From the NCBI RefSeq assembly GCF_900110855.1, contig NZ_FOFA01000001.1:310001-374000 (forward strand): 64,000 nucleotides of DNA, in the 5' to 3' direction. The notes under the pieces were generated by a model. The model saw only the letters and a program-made list of their open reading frames with translations, was not told the DNA's origin and ran no database searches. The DNA is from Microlunatus flavus (lineage in GTDB: Bacteria; Actinomycetota; Actinomycetes; Propionibacteriales; Propionibacteriaceae). The translations under genes and the position numbers were made by a program. Numbering within the stretch: position 1 is the stretch's first letter; each line of letters starts with the position of its first letter. Of this stretch, positions 33,126 through 42,036 are shown one piece after another.

Positions 33126-34156
33126 CGGGCGGGGCGGGTGGCCCGTCCGTCGCCGGGCTTCGCGGCGGTCACGAGGCAGCCGCGGAGCAGCGTCGCCCCG
33201 GCGCTGGGCTGGGCGACCCGGCCGGCGGGCAGCGGGACGGCCGCCTCCACGCCGACCAGGAGCCCCTTCGCGTACGCCTCCTCGGTCGCGATGCTCATCG
33301 CCCGGGTGGTGCTGCCGCCCGCCTTCGCGCCCACCTCGTTGTAGACCCACGGGACCTTCGCGAGCAGCTGCACGAGCGCCAGGTTGCCCGGCTCCAGCGG
33401 CGGCCGCCCGGTGAAGGAGTTCTCGCGCACCGACACCGTCCGGCCCTGGACGCGGGTCCGCTCGCGCGCGATCGTGGCCGCGGCCCTCTCGCTCGCCCGG
33501 GCCACGTCGGCGTCGCGGAAGACCGTGCGCCTGCTGCCGGTCCCCCGGTACATGGGGTGGTACGCGCCGCCGCGCTGCACGCCGCGCTGGGAGTAGGTGG
33601 CCTGGAAGCCCGGGCCCTGGGAGTGGTCGTCGTGCACGCTGATCGCCAGCGCGGCCCGGCCCTCGTTCGCGACCCGGGCCCGGGCGGCCAGGCTGACGCT
33701 GTCGAGCGCCGTGCGCTTGGTCAGCGTGACCCGGTAGCCGTCCGCGCGCAGGCCCTTCGCGACGCAGGCGCTGACGTCGAAGGTCTCGTAGATCTCCGGG
33801 TAGTTCGGGTAGTCGACGTCCCGCAGCCCGGTCGTGCGGTCGGTGCTGCGGATCGAGCGCCCGCTGTGGCCCGGGTCGACGACGATCAGCGGTGCCGTCG
33901 TCCGCGGCGTGCTCGTCGGCGTCGGGGTCGGGGCGACCGGGGTGGGGCTGGTGGTGGGGGTCGGGGCTGGGACGCTCACCTCGGACGGCGTCGGAGCCGG
34001 GGTCGGCGAGGGCGTGACCGGCTCGGGTGAGAAGACCGTCTGCGGCGGGGCCGGCAGCGGTGGCCGGGCCTGCGGCTCACCGGCGCCGCACCCGGCGAGG
34101 AGCACGCCGAGCGCGAGCGGGACGACCGGGCCGAGCGCCCGCAGCCGCCCGCGCAC
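33104..34156 (-). CDS. N-acetylmuramoyl-L-alanine amidase, lipoprotein (Rv3717-like)
   Basis: A 350-residue Amidase_3 enzyme that cleaves peptide stems from muramic acid. The N-terminus has a lipobox (ALGVLLAGC), then a Pro/Thr/Ser-rich linker (about 28-90). The zinc domain has VVDPGHSG (first His), EIYETFDV (Glu), LAISVHDDHS (second His) and PWVYNEVGAK (catalytic Glu). GTG start at 34154-34156. Rv3717, an amidase of the same family, lies near recR and ask in M. tuberculosis, matching this block. The linker suggests an extended tether to the wall. Confidence 0.92.
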   Translation of the reverse strand: MRGRLRALGPVVPLALGVLLAGCGAGEPQARPPLPAPPQTVFSPEPVTPSPTPAPTPSEVSVPAPTPTTSPTPVAPTPTPTSTPRTTAPLIVVDPGHSGRSIRSTDRTTGLRDVDYPNYPEIYETFDVSACVAKGLRADGYRVTLTKRTALDSVSLAARARVANEGRAALAISVHDDHSQGPGFQATYSQRGVQRGGAYHPMYRGTGSRRTVFRDADVARASERAAATIARERTRVQGRTVSVRENSFTGRPPLEPGNLALVQLLAKVPWVYNEVGAKAGGSTTRAMSIATEEAYAKGLLVGVEAAVPLPAGRVAQPSAGATLLRGCLVTAAKPGDGRATRPARYRPAGS

Positions 34157-34184
34157 CCGATCGCCCCTCGAGCCTGCCGAGGGC

Positions 34185-34703
34185 CTAGCGACCCGTCCCG
34201 GCGTACACCACGGCCTGCTCGGTGGCGTCGAGCCCGAAGGCGGTGTGCGCCGCCGCCACAGCCCGGTCGACGTCGTCCTGGCTGACCACGACCGAGATGC
34301 GGATCTCGGAGGTGGAGATCATCTCGATGTTGACGTCGGCGGCCGCGAGCGCGGAGAAGAACTTCGCGGTGACGCCCGGGTGCGAGCGCATCCCGACGCC
34401 GACGACGGAGACCTTGCCGATCTGGTCGTCGTAGAGGACGTCGGCGAAGCCGACCTCGTCCTGCAGCGCGTTGAGCGTGGCGACGGCGCGGGCGCCGTCC
34501 GCCTTGGGCAGCGTGAACGAGATGTCGGTCCGACCGGTCTGCACGGCGGAGACGTTCTGGACGATCATGTCGATGTTGATCTCGGTCGACGCGACGGCCT
34601 CGAAGATCCGGGCCGCCTCGCCCACCTTGTCGGGCACGCCGACGATGGTGATCTTGGCCTCGCCGCGGTCGTGCGCGACGCCGGAGATGATCGCCTGCTC
34701 CAC
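34185..34703 (-). other. Internal translation start giving an aspartokinase beta subunit
   Basis: Inside lysC, GTG 34701-34703 begins [19 protein letters not shown] and is preceded 7 nt upstream by AGGAAGG (34711-34717, minus strand). This would give a 172-residue protein holding only the ACT domains, the size reported for the beta subunit of the overlapping Corynebacterium glutamicum lysC. The sequence start also matches where that beta subunit begins. This is sequence-based inference, with no expression evidence. Confidence 0.7.
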
Positions 34704-35480
34704 GAGGCTGCCTTCCTGCTGCTGGGACGGGTCGGCCGGGGTCAGGTCCGCGAGGTCGCGCACCCAGGTGCCGGGTCGGTCGGAGAACGACGAGCGCACG
34801 TGCACCGGCACGCTCTCGCGCCGCGCGTACTCCACGCAGCGCAGGTGCAGGATCTTGGCCCCGCAGGCCGCCATCTCGAGCATCTCCTCGTAGGAGATCT
34901 CGGGGATGCGCCGCGCGCTGGGCACGATGCGCGGGTCGGCGGTGTAGACGCCGTCGACGTCGGTGTAGATCTCGCAGAAGTCGGCGCCCAGCGACGCCGC
35001 CAGGGCCACGGCGGTCGTGTCCGAGGCCCCGCGCCCCAGCGTCGTGACGTCCTTGGTGTCCTGCGCGACGCCCTGGAAGCCGGCGACGATGACGATGTGG
35101 TCCTCGTCGAGGGCCTTGGTGATGCGGCCCGGCGTGATGTCGATGATCCGCGCGTTGCCGTGGGTGCCGGTCGTGATGATGCCGGCCTGCGACCCGGTCA
35201 GGGACCGGGCGTGCATGCCCTGGTCGGCGATGGCCATGGCCAGCAGCGCCGCGCTCATCCGCTCGCCGGCCGTCAGCAGCATGTCGAGCTCACGCGGCGG
35301 CGGCTGCGGGGAGACCCGCAGCGCGAGGTCCATCAGGTCGTCCGTCGTGTCGCCCATCGCGGAGATCACGACGACGACGTCGTGCCCCTGCTGCTTGGTG
35401 GCCACGATCCGCTTCGCGACGCGCTTGATGCTCTCGGCGTCGGCGACGGACGAGCCGCCGTACTTCTGCACCACTCTCAC
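34185..35480 (-). CDS. lysC: Aspartate kinase, alpha subunit
   Basis: A 431-residue enzyme phosphorylating L-aspartate, the first step to lysine, threonine and methionine. The kinase domain starts [23 protein letters not shown], with [11 protein letters not shown] and [41 protein letters not shown]. Two ACT regulatory domains follow (from about 265). GTG 35478-35480 is chosen because an AGGG lies 9 nt upstream; an earlier in-frame TTG (35487-35489) has no spaced RBS. It is the Rv3709c equivalent. An internal start probably yields a separate beta subunit. Confidence 0.95.
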   Translation of the reverse strand: MRVVQKYGGSSVADAESIKRVAKRIVATKQQGHDVVVVISAMGDTTDDLMDLALRVSPQPPPRELDMLLTAGERMSAALLAMAIADQGMHARSLTGSQAGIITTGTHGNARIIDITPGRITKALDEDHIVIVAGFQGVAQDTKDVTTLGRGASDTTAVALAASLGADFCEIYTDVDGVYTADPRIVPSARRIPEISYEEMLEMAACGAKILHLRCVEYARRESVPVHVRSSFSDRPGTWVRDLADLTPADPSQQQEGSLVEQAIISGVAHDRGEAKITIVGVPDKVGEAARIFEAVASTEINIDMIVQNVSAVQTGRTDISFTLPKADGARAVATLNALQDEVGFADVLYDDQIGKVSVVGVGMRSHPGVTAKFFSALAAADVNIEMISTSEIRISVVVSQDDVDRAVAAAHTAFGLDATEQAVVYAGTGR

Positions 35481-35579
35481 GCCGGCCAACCCTAGTTGGA
35501 CGTGCTGTGCGGCCGGCCCGGCGTCCGAACCGGGAGCGCCCCGCCGTCGTCGGGCGCAGCCGCACGACGACGTCCGCGT

Positions 35580-35870
35580 CTAGGCGCGGACCAGCACCGG
35601 CGTGTCGTCGTCGAGGACCTTCTCCACCCCGAGATGGGCCAGGTCGGCGACGAAGCGCGCCCGCGAGACCGGCCTGCCGGTCGTCGCGCGCAGGTAGCCG
35701 CCGTAGACCTCGTCGGTCGACAGCTCGCCCAGCCAGCTCGGGTCGCTGCGGAACCAGCGGACGACCGACGGATCCGGGTGGCCCGCCGACGAGGGGTTCG
35801 CCGACGCGGTCGACGAGGGCTCGTCCGGCGTGAGGTGGTGGCCGCACGAAGGGCAGGTGACGTCAGGCAT
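35580..35870 (-). CDS. Small zinc-ribbon protein of unknown function
   Basis: A 96-residue protein beginning MPDVTCPSCGHHLTPDEP, with a C-P-S-C-G half zinc ribbon (only two Cys plus His candidates in the short form). The rest is RWFRSDPSWLGELSTDEVYGGYLRATTGRPVSRARFVADLAHLGVEKVL, predicted mostly helical, which resembles a winged-helix or phage-protein-like module. No reliable family is recognised. The same Trp-rich module is often seen on proteins of uncertain role in actinobacteria. It lies between lysC and a divergent DUF1707 gene. Confidence 0.6.
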   Translation of the reverse strand: MPDVTCPSCGHHLTPDEPSSTASANPSSAGHPDPSVVRWFRSDPSWLGELSTDEVYGGYLRATTGRPVSRARFVADLAHLGVEKVLDDDTPVLVRA

Positions 35871-35943
35871 GGCTCCGAGCCTGCTCGAACCGGGCCGCCG
35901 TGCACATCAGACCTCGGGCCCCGGCGTGCGGCGCGCCGTCGGC

Positions 35944-35990
35944 CCCGGGTCCGACCGCTCGGAGTCCCGCGCACCGCGTACGGACCCGGG
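35944..35990. repeat. 10-bp inverted repeat in the divergent promoter gap
   Basis: CCCGGGTCCG (35944-35953) is repeated inverted as CGGACCCGGG (35981-35990), with a 27-nt loop. It lies in the 196-nt gap before the DUF1707 gene and could be an operator or a stem. Confidence 0.5.
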
Positions 35991-36066
35991 CACGGGTTCC
36001 TGCGGACCCCGGCCTTTCGGAGGGCTGGCGGGTGCGTCCGACCCCGCTCGGTGAAATAGTGGCACC

Positions 36067-36609
36067 GTGAGCGAGCAGGGCCCCACCCCGCAGCGCATCG
36101 GGGACGCAGAGCGTGACCGCGCCGCCGCGCTGCTGCGCGATCACATGGCGGAGGGCCGGCTGACGGCCGAGGAGTTCGACGAGCGGATCGACGCGGCGCT
36201 CAAGGCCAAGGTGGCGAGCGACCTCGACCCGCTCTTCTCCGACCTGCCCGGGCCGCGACCGGGTCAGGGCCTGGCGACCACCCAGCCGTACGAGGCGCCG
36301 CCCTGGGAGCGCGCCGCCACCCCGGCGCCGGCCCGGCCCGCCTTCCCCCCGGCCCCGCCGATGCTGCAGCCGCGCGGCCCCGGCGCGACCGCGCTGAACA
36401 GCCTCACCGGGGTCCTGTGGGTCGTCGTGCCGCTCGTGATCACCTTCGTGCCCGGCCTCGGCTGGCCGCACTTCTGGTGGCTGATCTTCCTGCCGATGGT
36501 CATCTCCGGGATGGTCGGCAAGAACGAGTCGGAGCGCGACAAGGAGCGCAAGCGGATCGCCCGCGAGCAGGAGAAGCTCGACCAGCGCCGGCGCGCGATC
36601 GGCGACTGA
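36067..36609 (+). CDS. DUF1707 domain membrane protein
   Basis: A 180-residue protein. The N-terminal RIGDAERDRAAALLRDHMAEGRLTAEEFDERIDAALKAKVASDLDPLFSDLP is a textbook DUF1707 domain, predicted to sit in the cytoplasm. A Pro/Ala-rich linker and two hydrophobic helices follow (about 115-150), then a charged amphipathic C-terminus rich in KNESERDKERKRIAREQEKL. The function of the family is unknown. GTG start; an AT-rich -10-like region lies close upstream. Confidence 0.87.
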   Translation: MSEQGPTPQRIGDAERDRAAALLRDHMAEGRLTAEEFDERIDAALKAKVASDLDPLFSDLPGPRPGQGLATTQPYEAPPWERAATPAPARPAFPPAPPMLQPRGPGATALNSLTGVLWVVVPLVITFVPGLGWPHFWWLIFLPMVISGMVGKNESERDKERKRIAREQEKLDQRRRAIGD

Positions 36610-36629
36610 GCGGGCGCCGGACCCGTCAC

Positions 36630-36635
36630 TACAGT
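36630..36635 (+). promoter_or_regulatory. -10 element of a leaderless oxidoreductase gene
   Basis: TACAGT lies 7 nt before GTG 36643, the standard spacing for leaderless actinobacterial transcripts. This favours 36643 over an in-frame GTG at 36634 that sits inside the -10. Confidence 0.55.
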
Positions 36636-36642
36636 GGCGGGC

Positions 36643-37656
36643 GTGAGCACGCCGATCGCTGAGCGCCCCGTCCGCTGGGGCATCGTCGGACCGGGCCGGA
36701 TCGCGGAGTCCGTGGCCCCCGACTTCGCGCACGTCGACGGGGCCGAGCTCGTCGCCGTCGCCAGCCGCTCGCAGCAGCGGGCGCAGGCCTTCGCCGACCG
36801 GCACGGCATCGCCCGCGCGTACGGCGGTTACGGCGGCATCCTCGGCGACGACGAGGTCGACGCCCTCTACATCGCGACGCCGCACCCGCAGCACGAGGCG
36901 ATCGCCCTGGCCTCGATCGCGGCCGGCAAGGCCGTGCTGGTCGAGAAGACGTTCACGGCGACGCTCGCCGGCGCGCAGCGGGTCGTGGACCTCGCGCGCC
37001 AGGAGCAGGTCTTCGCCATGGAGGCGATGTGGACCCGGTTCCAGCCGGTGCTCGTCAAGATCCGCGAGCTGGTCGCCGAGGGGGCGATCGGCGAGGTGCG
37101 CCAGGTGCAGGCCGACCTCGGCGTCGACCGGCCGTACGACCCCTCCGACCGGCTCTTCGACCTCGCGCAGGGCGGCGGGGCGATGCTCGACCTCGGCGTC
37201 TACGTCGTCTCGATCGCCCAGCACTTCCTCGGCGAGCCGACCTCGGTGAGCGTGAGCGGTTCGCTGGCCCCGACCGGCGCGGACCGGGAGGCGGGCCTGC
37301 TCCTCGGCTACGAGGACGGGCGGGCGGCCGCGCTGCTGATGTCGCTGCGCAACCCGACGCCGGGCGCCGCCCGGCTGCACGGGACGAAGGGCTGGATCGA
37401 GATCCACCCCCGCTTCCACCACCCGAAGTCCTTCACCCTGGGCCGGACGGGTGCGGAGCCGGAGACGTTCCGGCTGCCGCCGCTCGGCGTCGGCTACAGC
37501 CACGAGCTGATCGAGGTGAACGAGTGCCTGCGGGCGGGGCGCACCGAGAGCGCGGTCATGCCGCTGGCCGACACGCTGACGGTGCAGCGGATCCTCAACG
37601 GCGCCTGCGAGCAGCTTGGCGTCTTCCACCGCGAGGACGAGCGGGTGGCGGTCTGA
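36643..37656 (+). CDS. Gfo/Idh/MocA family oxidoreductase
   Basis: A 337-residue NAD(P)-dependent sugar dehydrogenase-type protein. RWGIVGPGRIAESVAPDFA is the Rossmann start, LYIATPHPQHEAIALASIAAGKAVLVEKTF contains the EK(P/T) catalytic motif, and VLEGAIGEVRQVQADLGV- and GGGAMLDLGVYVVSIAQHFLG-type segments complete the C-terminal beta sheet domain. The family acts on sugars, inositols or related alcohols. The substrate here is unknown. The final A of its TGA stop is the A of the next gene's ATG (TGATG). Confidence 0.92.
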   Translation: MSTPIAERPVRWGIVGPGRIAESVAPDFAHVDGAELVAVASRSQQRAQAFADRHGIARAYGGYGGILGDDEVDALYIATPHPQHEAIALASIAAGKAVLVEKTFTATLAGAQRVVDLARQEQVFAMEAMWTRFQPVLVKIRELVAEGAIGEVRQVQADLGVDRPYDPSDRLFDLAQGGGAMLDLGVYVVSIAQHFLGEPTSVSVSGSLAPTGADREAGLLLGYEDGRAAALLMSLRNPTPGAARLHGTKGWIEIHPRFHHPKSFTLGRTGAEPETFRLPPLGVGYSHELIEVNECLRAGRTESAVMPLADTLTVQRILNGACEQLGVFHREDERVAV

Positions 37657-38213
37657 TGAGCGACCTCGAGTCGCGCGACCTCGTCGCGTCCACCCCGGTC
37701 CCGACCGCGGTGCTGCCCGGGGTCGTCACCGGCGCCGGAGCCGCGCTGGCCGCGACGGTCGTGTTCCAGCTCGTCCGCCTCGGCTTCTGGGCGGCCGACC
37801 GGATGACCCTCCACGCGGGGCAGACGGCCACGGTCGGCCTGCCCAGCGGCTCCGCCTTCATCGGCCGCGAGCTGCTCCCCTCGCTCATCAGCCTCGGGCC
37901 GGCGCTGCTCGCCGGCGCGCTCCTCGGCGGGCTGACCGGGCTGATCATCACCCAGACCTGGGACCGCCAGGGACCGCTGCGTGCGGCGCTCACCGGCGCG
38001 CTGGCGACCTTCGTCGTCGCGCTCGTCATCAACGCGACCGTGCTCGGCCGGCACCGGACGGCCCCGCTGACGTACACGCGCTGGTCGCACCTGATCGGCT
38101 ACCCCTCGGTGCTCTTCGTGCTGGTGTTCGCCGGCGTCGGGGCGTCGCTCTACGTCAACCGCGCCCGCCAGGCGGCAGCCCCCACGACGGTCGACCTGCG
38201 CACGCGCCTCTGA
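37656..38213 (+). CDS. Hypothetical four-helix membrane protein
   Basis: A 185-residue protein with four hydrophobic helices (about 20-40, 70-95, 108-128 and 140-162). ATG 37656 overlaps the preceding stop (TGATG), so it is translationally coupled to the oxidoreductase. No family motif is recognised. The inter-helix loop reads RMTLHAGQTATVGLPSGSAFIGRELLPS. Confidence 0.7.
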   Translation: MSDLESRDLVASTPVPTAVLPGVVTGAGAALAATVVFQLVRLGFWAADRMTLHAGQTATVGLPSGSAFIGRELLPSLISLGPALLAGALLGGLTGLIITQTWDRQGPLRAALTGALATFVVALVINATVLGRHRTAPLTYTRWSHLIGYPSVLFVLVFAGVGASLYVNRARQAAAPTTVDLRTRL

Positions 38214-38279
38214 CGGCCCCGCCCTCGTACGCCCGCCTCGTACGCCCGTCTCGCAAGCCCGCCCCCATCTCCCGGCGAG

Positions 38280-38329
38280 CGGTAGGTTGCCGCGGCATCC
38301 ACACGAGTAGACGGCGCGGCAACCTACCG
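38280..38329. repeat. Perfect 15-bp inverted repeat with 20-nt loop
   Basis: CGGTAGGTTGCCGCG at 38280-38294 pairs exactly with CGCGGCAACCTACCG at 38315-38329. It lies in the 171-nt gap between convergent genes and probably terminates both. The loop (gcatccacacgagtagacgg) is not U-rich. The bases before it include a direct CGTACGCCCG(C/T)CTCG repeat. Confidence 0.75.
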
Positions 38330-38384
38330 TTCGACGCAGGGTGGGGCGAGGCGTCGGTAGGGCGTGGGGAGTGGAGCCGAGCGG

Positions 38385-38987
38385 TCAGCTGGCTTCGACG
38401 AAGCGACGGCCCTCGAACGCGCGGCCCAGGGTGACCTCGTCGGCGTACTCGAGGTCGCCGCCGACCGGCAGGCCGCTGGCGAGCCGGCTGACGCGGACGC
38501 CCATGGGCAGCAGGAGCCGCGAGAGGTACGTCGCGGTGGCCTCCCCCTCGAGGTTGGGGTCGGTCGCGAGGATCACCTCGGTGACGGTCCCGTCGGCGAG
38601 GCGCAGGCAGAGCTCGCGGATCTTGAGGTCGGCGGGCCCGATGCCGTCGATGGGGCTGATCGCCCCGCCGAGCACGTGGTAGCGCCCGCGGAACTCCCGG
38701 GTCCGCTCGACGGCCACGACGTCCTTGGACTCCTCGACCACGCAGATGGTGGTGGCGTCGCGCCGCGGGTCGCGGCAGATGCGGCAGCGGGTGTCCTCCG
38801 AGACGTTGAAGCACACCTCGCAGAACTTGACGGTCTCCTTGACCAGCTGCAGCGTCGCCGCAAGGCGCATCACGTCCTCCGCGTCGGCGGCGAGGATGTG
38901 GAACGCGAGCCGCTGGGCGCTCTTCGGGCCGATGCCCGGCAGCCGGCCGAGCTCGTCGATGAGGTCCTGGACCGGACCCTCGTACAC
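38385..38987 (-). CDS. recR: Recombination protein RecR
   Basis: A 200-residue protein of the RecFOR gap-repair pathway. Helix-hairpin-helix [20 protein letters not shown], zinc finger [16 protein letters not shown], and TOPRIM segments [38 protein letters not shown] and [17 protein letters not shown] are visible. GTG 38985-38987 is chosen because it gives the usual length and the usual [16 protein letters not shown] start; a longer frame adds only residues antisense to ybaB. The gene follows ybaB as in most actinobacteria. Confidence 0.96.
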   Translation of the reverse strand: MYEGPVQDLIDELGRLPGIGPKSAQRLAFHILAADAEDVMRLAATLQLVKETVKFCEVCFNVSEDTRCRICRDPRRDATTICVVEESKDVVAVERTREFRGRYHVLGGAISPIDGIGPADLKIRELCLRLADGTVTEVILATDPNLEGEATATYLSRLLLPMGVRVSRLASGLPVGGDLEYADEVTLGRAFEGRRFVEAS

Positions 38988-38997
38988 CGCCTGGGTC

Positions 38998-39321
38998 CTA
39001 GAAGCCGAGCCCGCCGCCGAGCCCACCGGCCAGCGGCCCGAGCTTGGTGGCGGCGAGCGTCTGGGCCTGGTGGTTGGCGTCGCGGACCGCGGCGAGCACC
39101 AGGTCGGCCAGGGTCTCGGTGTCCTCGGGGTCGACGGCCTCGGGCTTGATCACCAGGCCGACGAGCTCACCGGCGCCGGTGACGGTCGCGGTGACCATGT
39201 CACCCCCCGCGCTGCCCTGGACCGTGGCCTCCGCGAGCTCCTGCTGCGCGGCCACCAGCTGGGCCTGCATCGCCTGCGCCTGGGCCAGCAGACCAGACAT
39301 GTCGCCACCGTCGGGGATCAT
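38998..39321 (-). CDS. ybaB: YbaB/EbfC nucleoid-associated protein
   Basis: A 107-residue protein with the pattern [76 protein letters not shown], the full YbaB fold, which forms tweezer-like dimers that bind DNA. A Gly-rich C-terminus (GGLGGGLGF) follows. ATG 39319-39321. The stop is 10 nt before the recR start, indicating one transcript. Confidence 0.95.
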   Translation of the reverse strand: MIPDGGDMSGLLAQAQAMQAQLVAAQQELAEATVQGSAGGDMVTATVTGAGELVGLVIKPEAVDPEDTETLADLVLAAVRDANHQAQTLAATKLGPLAGGLGGGLGF

Positions 39322-39383
39322 GGCGCCCACCCTAGTCGGCGGGGCCGACACCGCCGTGCGGCGCGACGCGGCCCGCACCCCCG

Positions 39384-39480
39384 GACGCTCCCCGAGCCGT
39401 CGAAGAGCCCAGAACGGGTCGGCGTGCCCGTCGGCCTCGGAGCGCCGACCTCTTCGAGGCCCTTCGACGAGCTCAGGGAG
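39384..39480. repeat. Composite REP element, copy B
   Basis: A degenerate direct 17-mer (near 39391-39405), the shared internal 19-mer GCCGACCTCTTCGAGGCCC (39444-39462) and an inverted copy CCTTCGACGAGCTCAGG (39461-39477) lie between ybaB and dnaX. The arrangement is the same as in copies at 10353 and 46089. Confidence 0.8.
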
Positions 39481-39531
39481 CGTCTCGTTGCGTACGCGCT
39501 CCCTTGCCCCCCGGAACGGCCGCGGCCGGCG

Positions 39532-41964
39532 TCAGACGCCCGGCTCGTCCTCGGCGATGATCTGGGCCCCGAGGTGGCGGGCGAGCAGCTCGGTGTGCGA
39601 CTCGACCCCGTCGTCGACGTCGACGTCGTCGCGGTCCGCGGCGTCGTCCGGGTCGCGCGTCTCGGCCGGGCCCGCGGCCTGGACGCTCGCGACGGCGCGC
39701 TCTCTCGCCGAGGGGGTCGGCGCCCGGACGGGGGCCTGGCCGGCCGGTGCCTCGGGAACCTCCGCCGCCGGCGGGGCGACGGGCGCCGCGGACCGGCTCT
39801 CGGCAACCCGTGCGGTCGTGCCGGAACCCGGGGCGCCCGCGTCGACCATCGTCTCGATGCGGAAGTCGGTGCCCAGCACGACGACGAGCGCTTCGCGCAG
39901 CACGTCCTCGCTGCCGCCGCGCCCGAAGCTGTCCCGGGCCCCCGTGTTGGCCATGGCCAGCAGCAGGCTGCCGTCGTGCACCTCGGCGACCTGAGCGTTC
40001 TGGCTCAGCAGGATCCAGGTGAAGCGCCGCTTGCTCTTGACCTCCTCCAGCACCTCCGGCCACAGGCGGCGGACGTCGGTGACCGTGAGGCGGGAGCCGG
40101 AGGGCGCCGACGGCGCGGCGGGAGGCTCCTCCGTACGGGTCGCGCCCAGCATCGTGTCGTCCGTGTCGCCACCGGAGGGACCGCGGGCGTCGCCCTGCTC
40201 GGGAGCCGGCTCCGGCTGCGCGTCGTGGTCGCGCTGCAGGGCGGCGAGCTCGGGACGGACCGGCTTGGGCGTGGTCGGTCGGGCCGGGCCACGGGACACG
40301 GCCGGGGCGGCCTCGCTCCGAGTGACCGGCGCACGGGGCTCGGGCCGTTGCGCGGGAGCCGGTGCGGCCGGCTCCCGGTCCCGCTCGTCCCCGGCGCCCG
40401 GCTCGGCCGTACGGGCAGCCTGCTCGTCGCGCGGCGTCGGCGTCGACGTGTCGCCCGGCTCGTCGTCGGCCTCGTCCTGCGGGGCCCGTTCGGCGCGGGG
40501 CGAGGGTTCGGGGCGCGCGGCCGCGGCCGGGCGCGCGGGCGCGTCGGTGCCGCTGACCATGTCCAGGCGCCGCTCGATGCGGTCGAGGCGGGCGTGCAGG
40601 CCGCGGTCGTCGACGTCGGCCCCGGGCAGCAGCACCCGGGCGCACATCAGCTCGAGGTGCAGCCGCGGGGCCGTGGTGCCGCGCATCTCGGTCAGGCCGG
40701 TCGAGATGACCTCGGCGGCCCGCGTCAGCTCGCCCGGCCCGAGCGACGCGGCCTGCGTGGAGAGCCGGTCGGCCTGGTCGGGCGCGACGTCGACCAGGCC
40801 CGAGGACAGCGCGTCCGGCACCGCGGCCACGATCACGAGGTCGCGCAGCCGGCGCAGCAGGTCCTCCGCGAACCGTCGCGGGTCCTGGCCGACCTCGATG
40901 ACCTTGTCCACCGAGGCGAACACGCCGCCGGCGTCGCCCGCGGCGAAGGAGTCGACGAACTCGTCGAGCAGCGAGTCCGGGGTGTAGCCGAGCAGCGCCG
41001 TGGCCTGGCGGTAGGACACCCCGCTCTCCTCGGCCCCGCCGAGCAGCTGGTCGAGCACCGACAGGGTGTCGCGCACCGAACCGGCACCGGCCCGGACGAC
41101 GAGCGGCAGGACCGCCGGCTCGACGGTGATGCCCTCGGCCGCGCAGAGCTTGCCGAGGTAGTCGGTGAGGATCCTGGGCGGCACCAGCCGGAAGGGGTAG
41201 TGGTGCGTCCGCGAGCGGATCGTCCCGATGACCTTGTCCGGCTCGGTCGTGGCGAAGATGAACTTGACGTGCGGCGGCGGCTCCTCGACCAGCTTGAGCA
41301 GGGCGTTGAACCCCGCCGTGGTCACCATGTGCGCCTCGTCGACGATGTAGATCTTGTAGCGGCTGGCGACCGGGGCGAAGAACGCCCGCTCGCGCAGGTC
41401 GCGGGCGTCGTCGACGCCGCCGTGGCTGGCCGCGTCGATCTCGATCACGTCGATGCTGCCGGAGGCGCCCGTTGCCAGGTCGCGGCAGGAGCGGCAGTGG
41501 CCGCACGGCTCGGCGCGCGGGCCGTACTCGCAGTTGAGCGCGCGCGCCAGGATCCGCGCCGACGTCGTCTTGCCGCAGCCGCGCGGGCCCGAGAACAGGT
41601 AGGCGTGGTTGACCCGGTTGTTGGCCAGCGCGCGCTGCAGCGGCTGCGTCACGTGGTCCTGGCCGATGACGTCGGCGAAGGTGTCCGGGCGGTAGCGCCG
41701 GTAGAGCGCCAGCGGCGGCGTGCCGGACGGCCCCGAACCGCCCTCGGGCTCGCCGAACAGCGCCTCGTCCTGGGTCGTCAGCTCGTACGCGGCGGGCTCG
41801 TCCTCACGCTCGTCCCAGGGATCCGGCTCGGCCCGCAGGCCGCCCGTCGTCGACCCCTCGAGCACCTCGTCCACGACGACGACCTTATGCCCGCCGACCG
41901 ACAGTTCTCGTCGGGCGCCGACCGGCCGCCGTACGCCTCCCGCCCCCGTCGCGGAAGTGGTCAC
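39532..41964 (-). CDS. dnaX: DNA polymerase III subunit gamma/tau
   Basis: An 810-residue clamp-loader ATPase. The core begins LALYRRYRPDTFADVIGQDHVTQPL (about 85). Walker A GPRGCGKTTSARILARALNC, zinc Cys cluster CEYGPRAEPCGHCRSC, DEAHMVTTAGFNALLKLVEEPP (Walker B) and sensor TTEPDKVIGTIRSR follow. The region about 480-660 is Pro/Glu/Arg-rich linker, and the C-terminal tau domain has RRLWPEVLEEVKSKRRFTWIL. An N-terminal extension of about 84 residues precedes the usual start; it is Asp/Glu-rich and could be an artefact of choosing the far GTG (41962-41964). Confidence 0.95.
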   Translation of the reverse strand: MTTSATGAGGVRRPVGARRELSVGGHKVVVVDEVLEGSTTGGLRAEPDPWDEREDEPAAYELTTQDEALFGEPEGGSGPSGTPPLALYRRYRPDTFADVIGQDHVTQPLQRALANNRVNHAYLFSGPRGCGKTTSARILARALNCEYGPRAEPCGHCRSCRDLATGASGSIDVIEIDAASHGGVDDARDLRERAFFAPVASRYKIYIVDEAHMVTTAGFNALLKLVEEPPPHVKFIFATTEPDKVIGTIRSRTHHYPFRLVPPRILTDYLGKLCAAEGITVEPAVLPLVVRAGAGSVRDTLSVLDQLLGGAEESGVSYRQATALLGYTPDSLLDEFVDSFAAGDAGGVFASVDKVIEVGQDPRRFAEDLLRRLRDLVIVAAVPDALSSGLVDVAPDQADRLSTQAASLGPGELTRAAEVISTGLTEMRGTTAPRLHLELMCARVLLPGADVDDRGLHARLDRIERRLDMVSGTDAPARPAAAARPEPSPRAERAPQDEADDEPGDTSTPTPRDEQAARTAEPGAGDERDREPAAPAPAQRPEPRAPVTRSEAAPAVSRGPARPTTPKPVRPELAALQRDHDAQPEPAPEQGDARGPSGGDTDDTMLGATRTEEPPAAPSAPSGSRLTVTDVRRLWPEVLEEVKSKRRFTWILLSQNAQVAEVHDGSLLLAMANTGARDSFGRGGSEDVLREALVVVLGTDFRIETMVDAGAPGSGTTARVAESRSAAPVAPPAAEVPEAPAGQAPVRAPTPSARERAVASVQAAGPAETRDPDDAADRDDVDVDDGVESHTELLARHLGAQIIAEDEPGV

Positions 41965-42036
41965 CGCCGGTCGGCGACACGCCGTTGACCGGGTCGGGAC
42001 CGACCACTTTCTATGGAGACGGAGGGGGAAGGGCGC

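Noticed and set aside
39532-41988. Long plus-strand open frames opposite dnaX
   Set aside because: They are GC-skew shadows of a strongly supported minus-strand gene, with no RBS and no recognisable domain.
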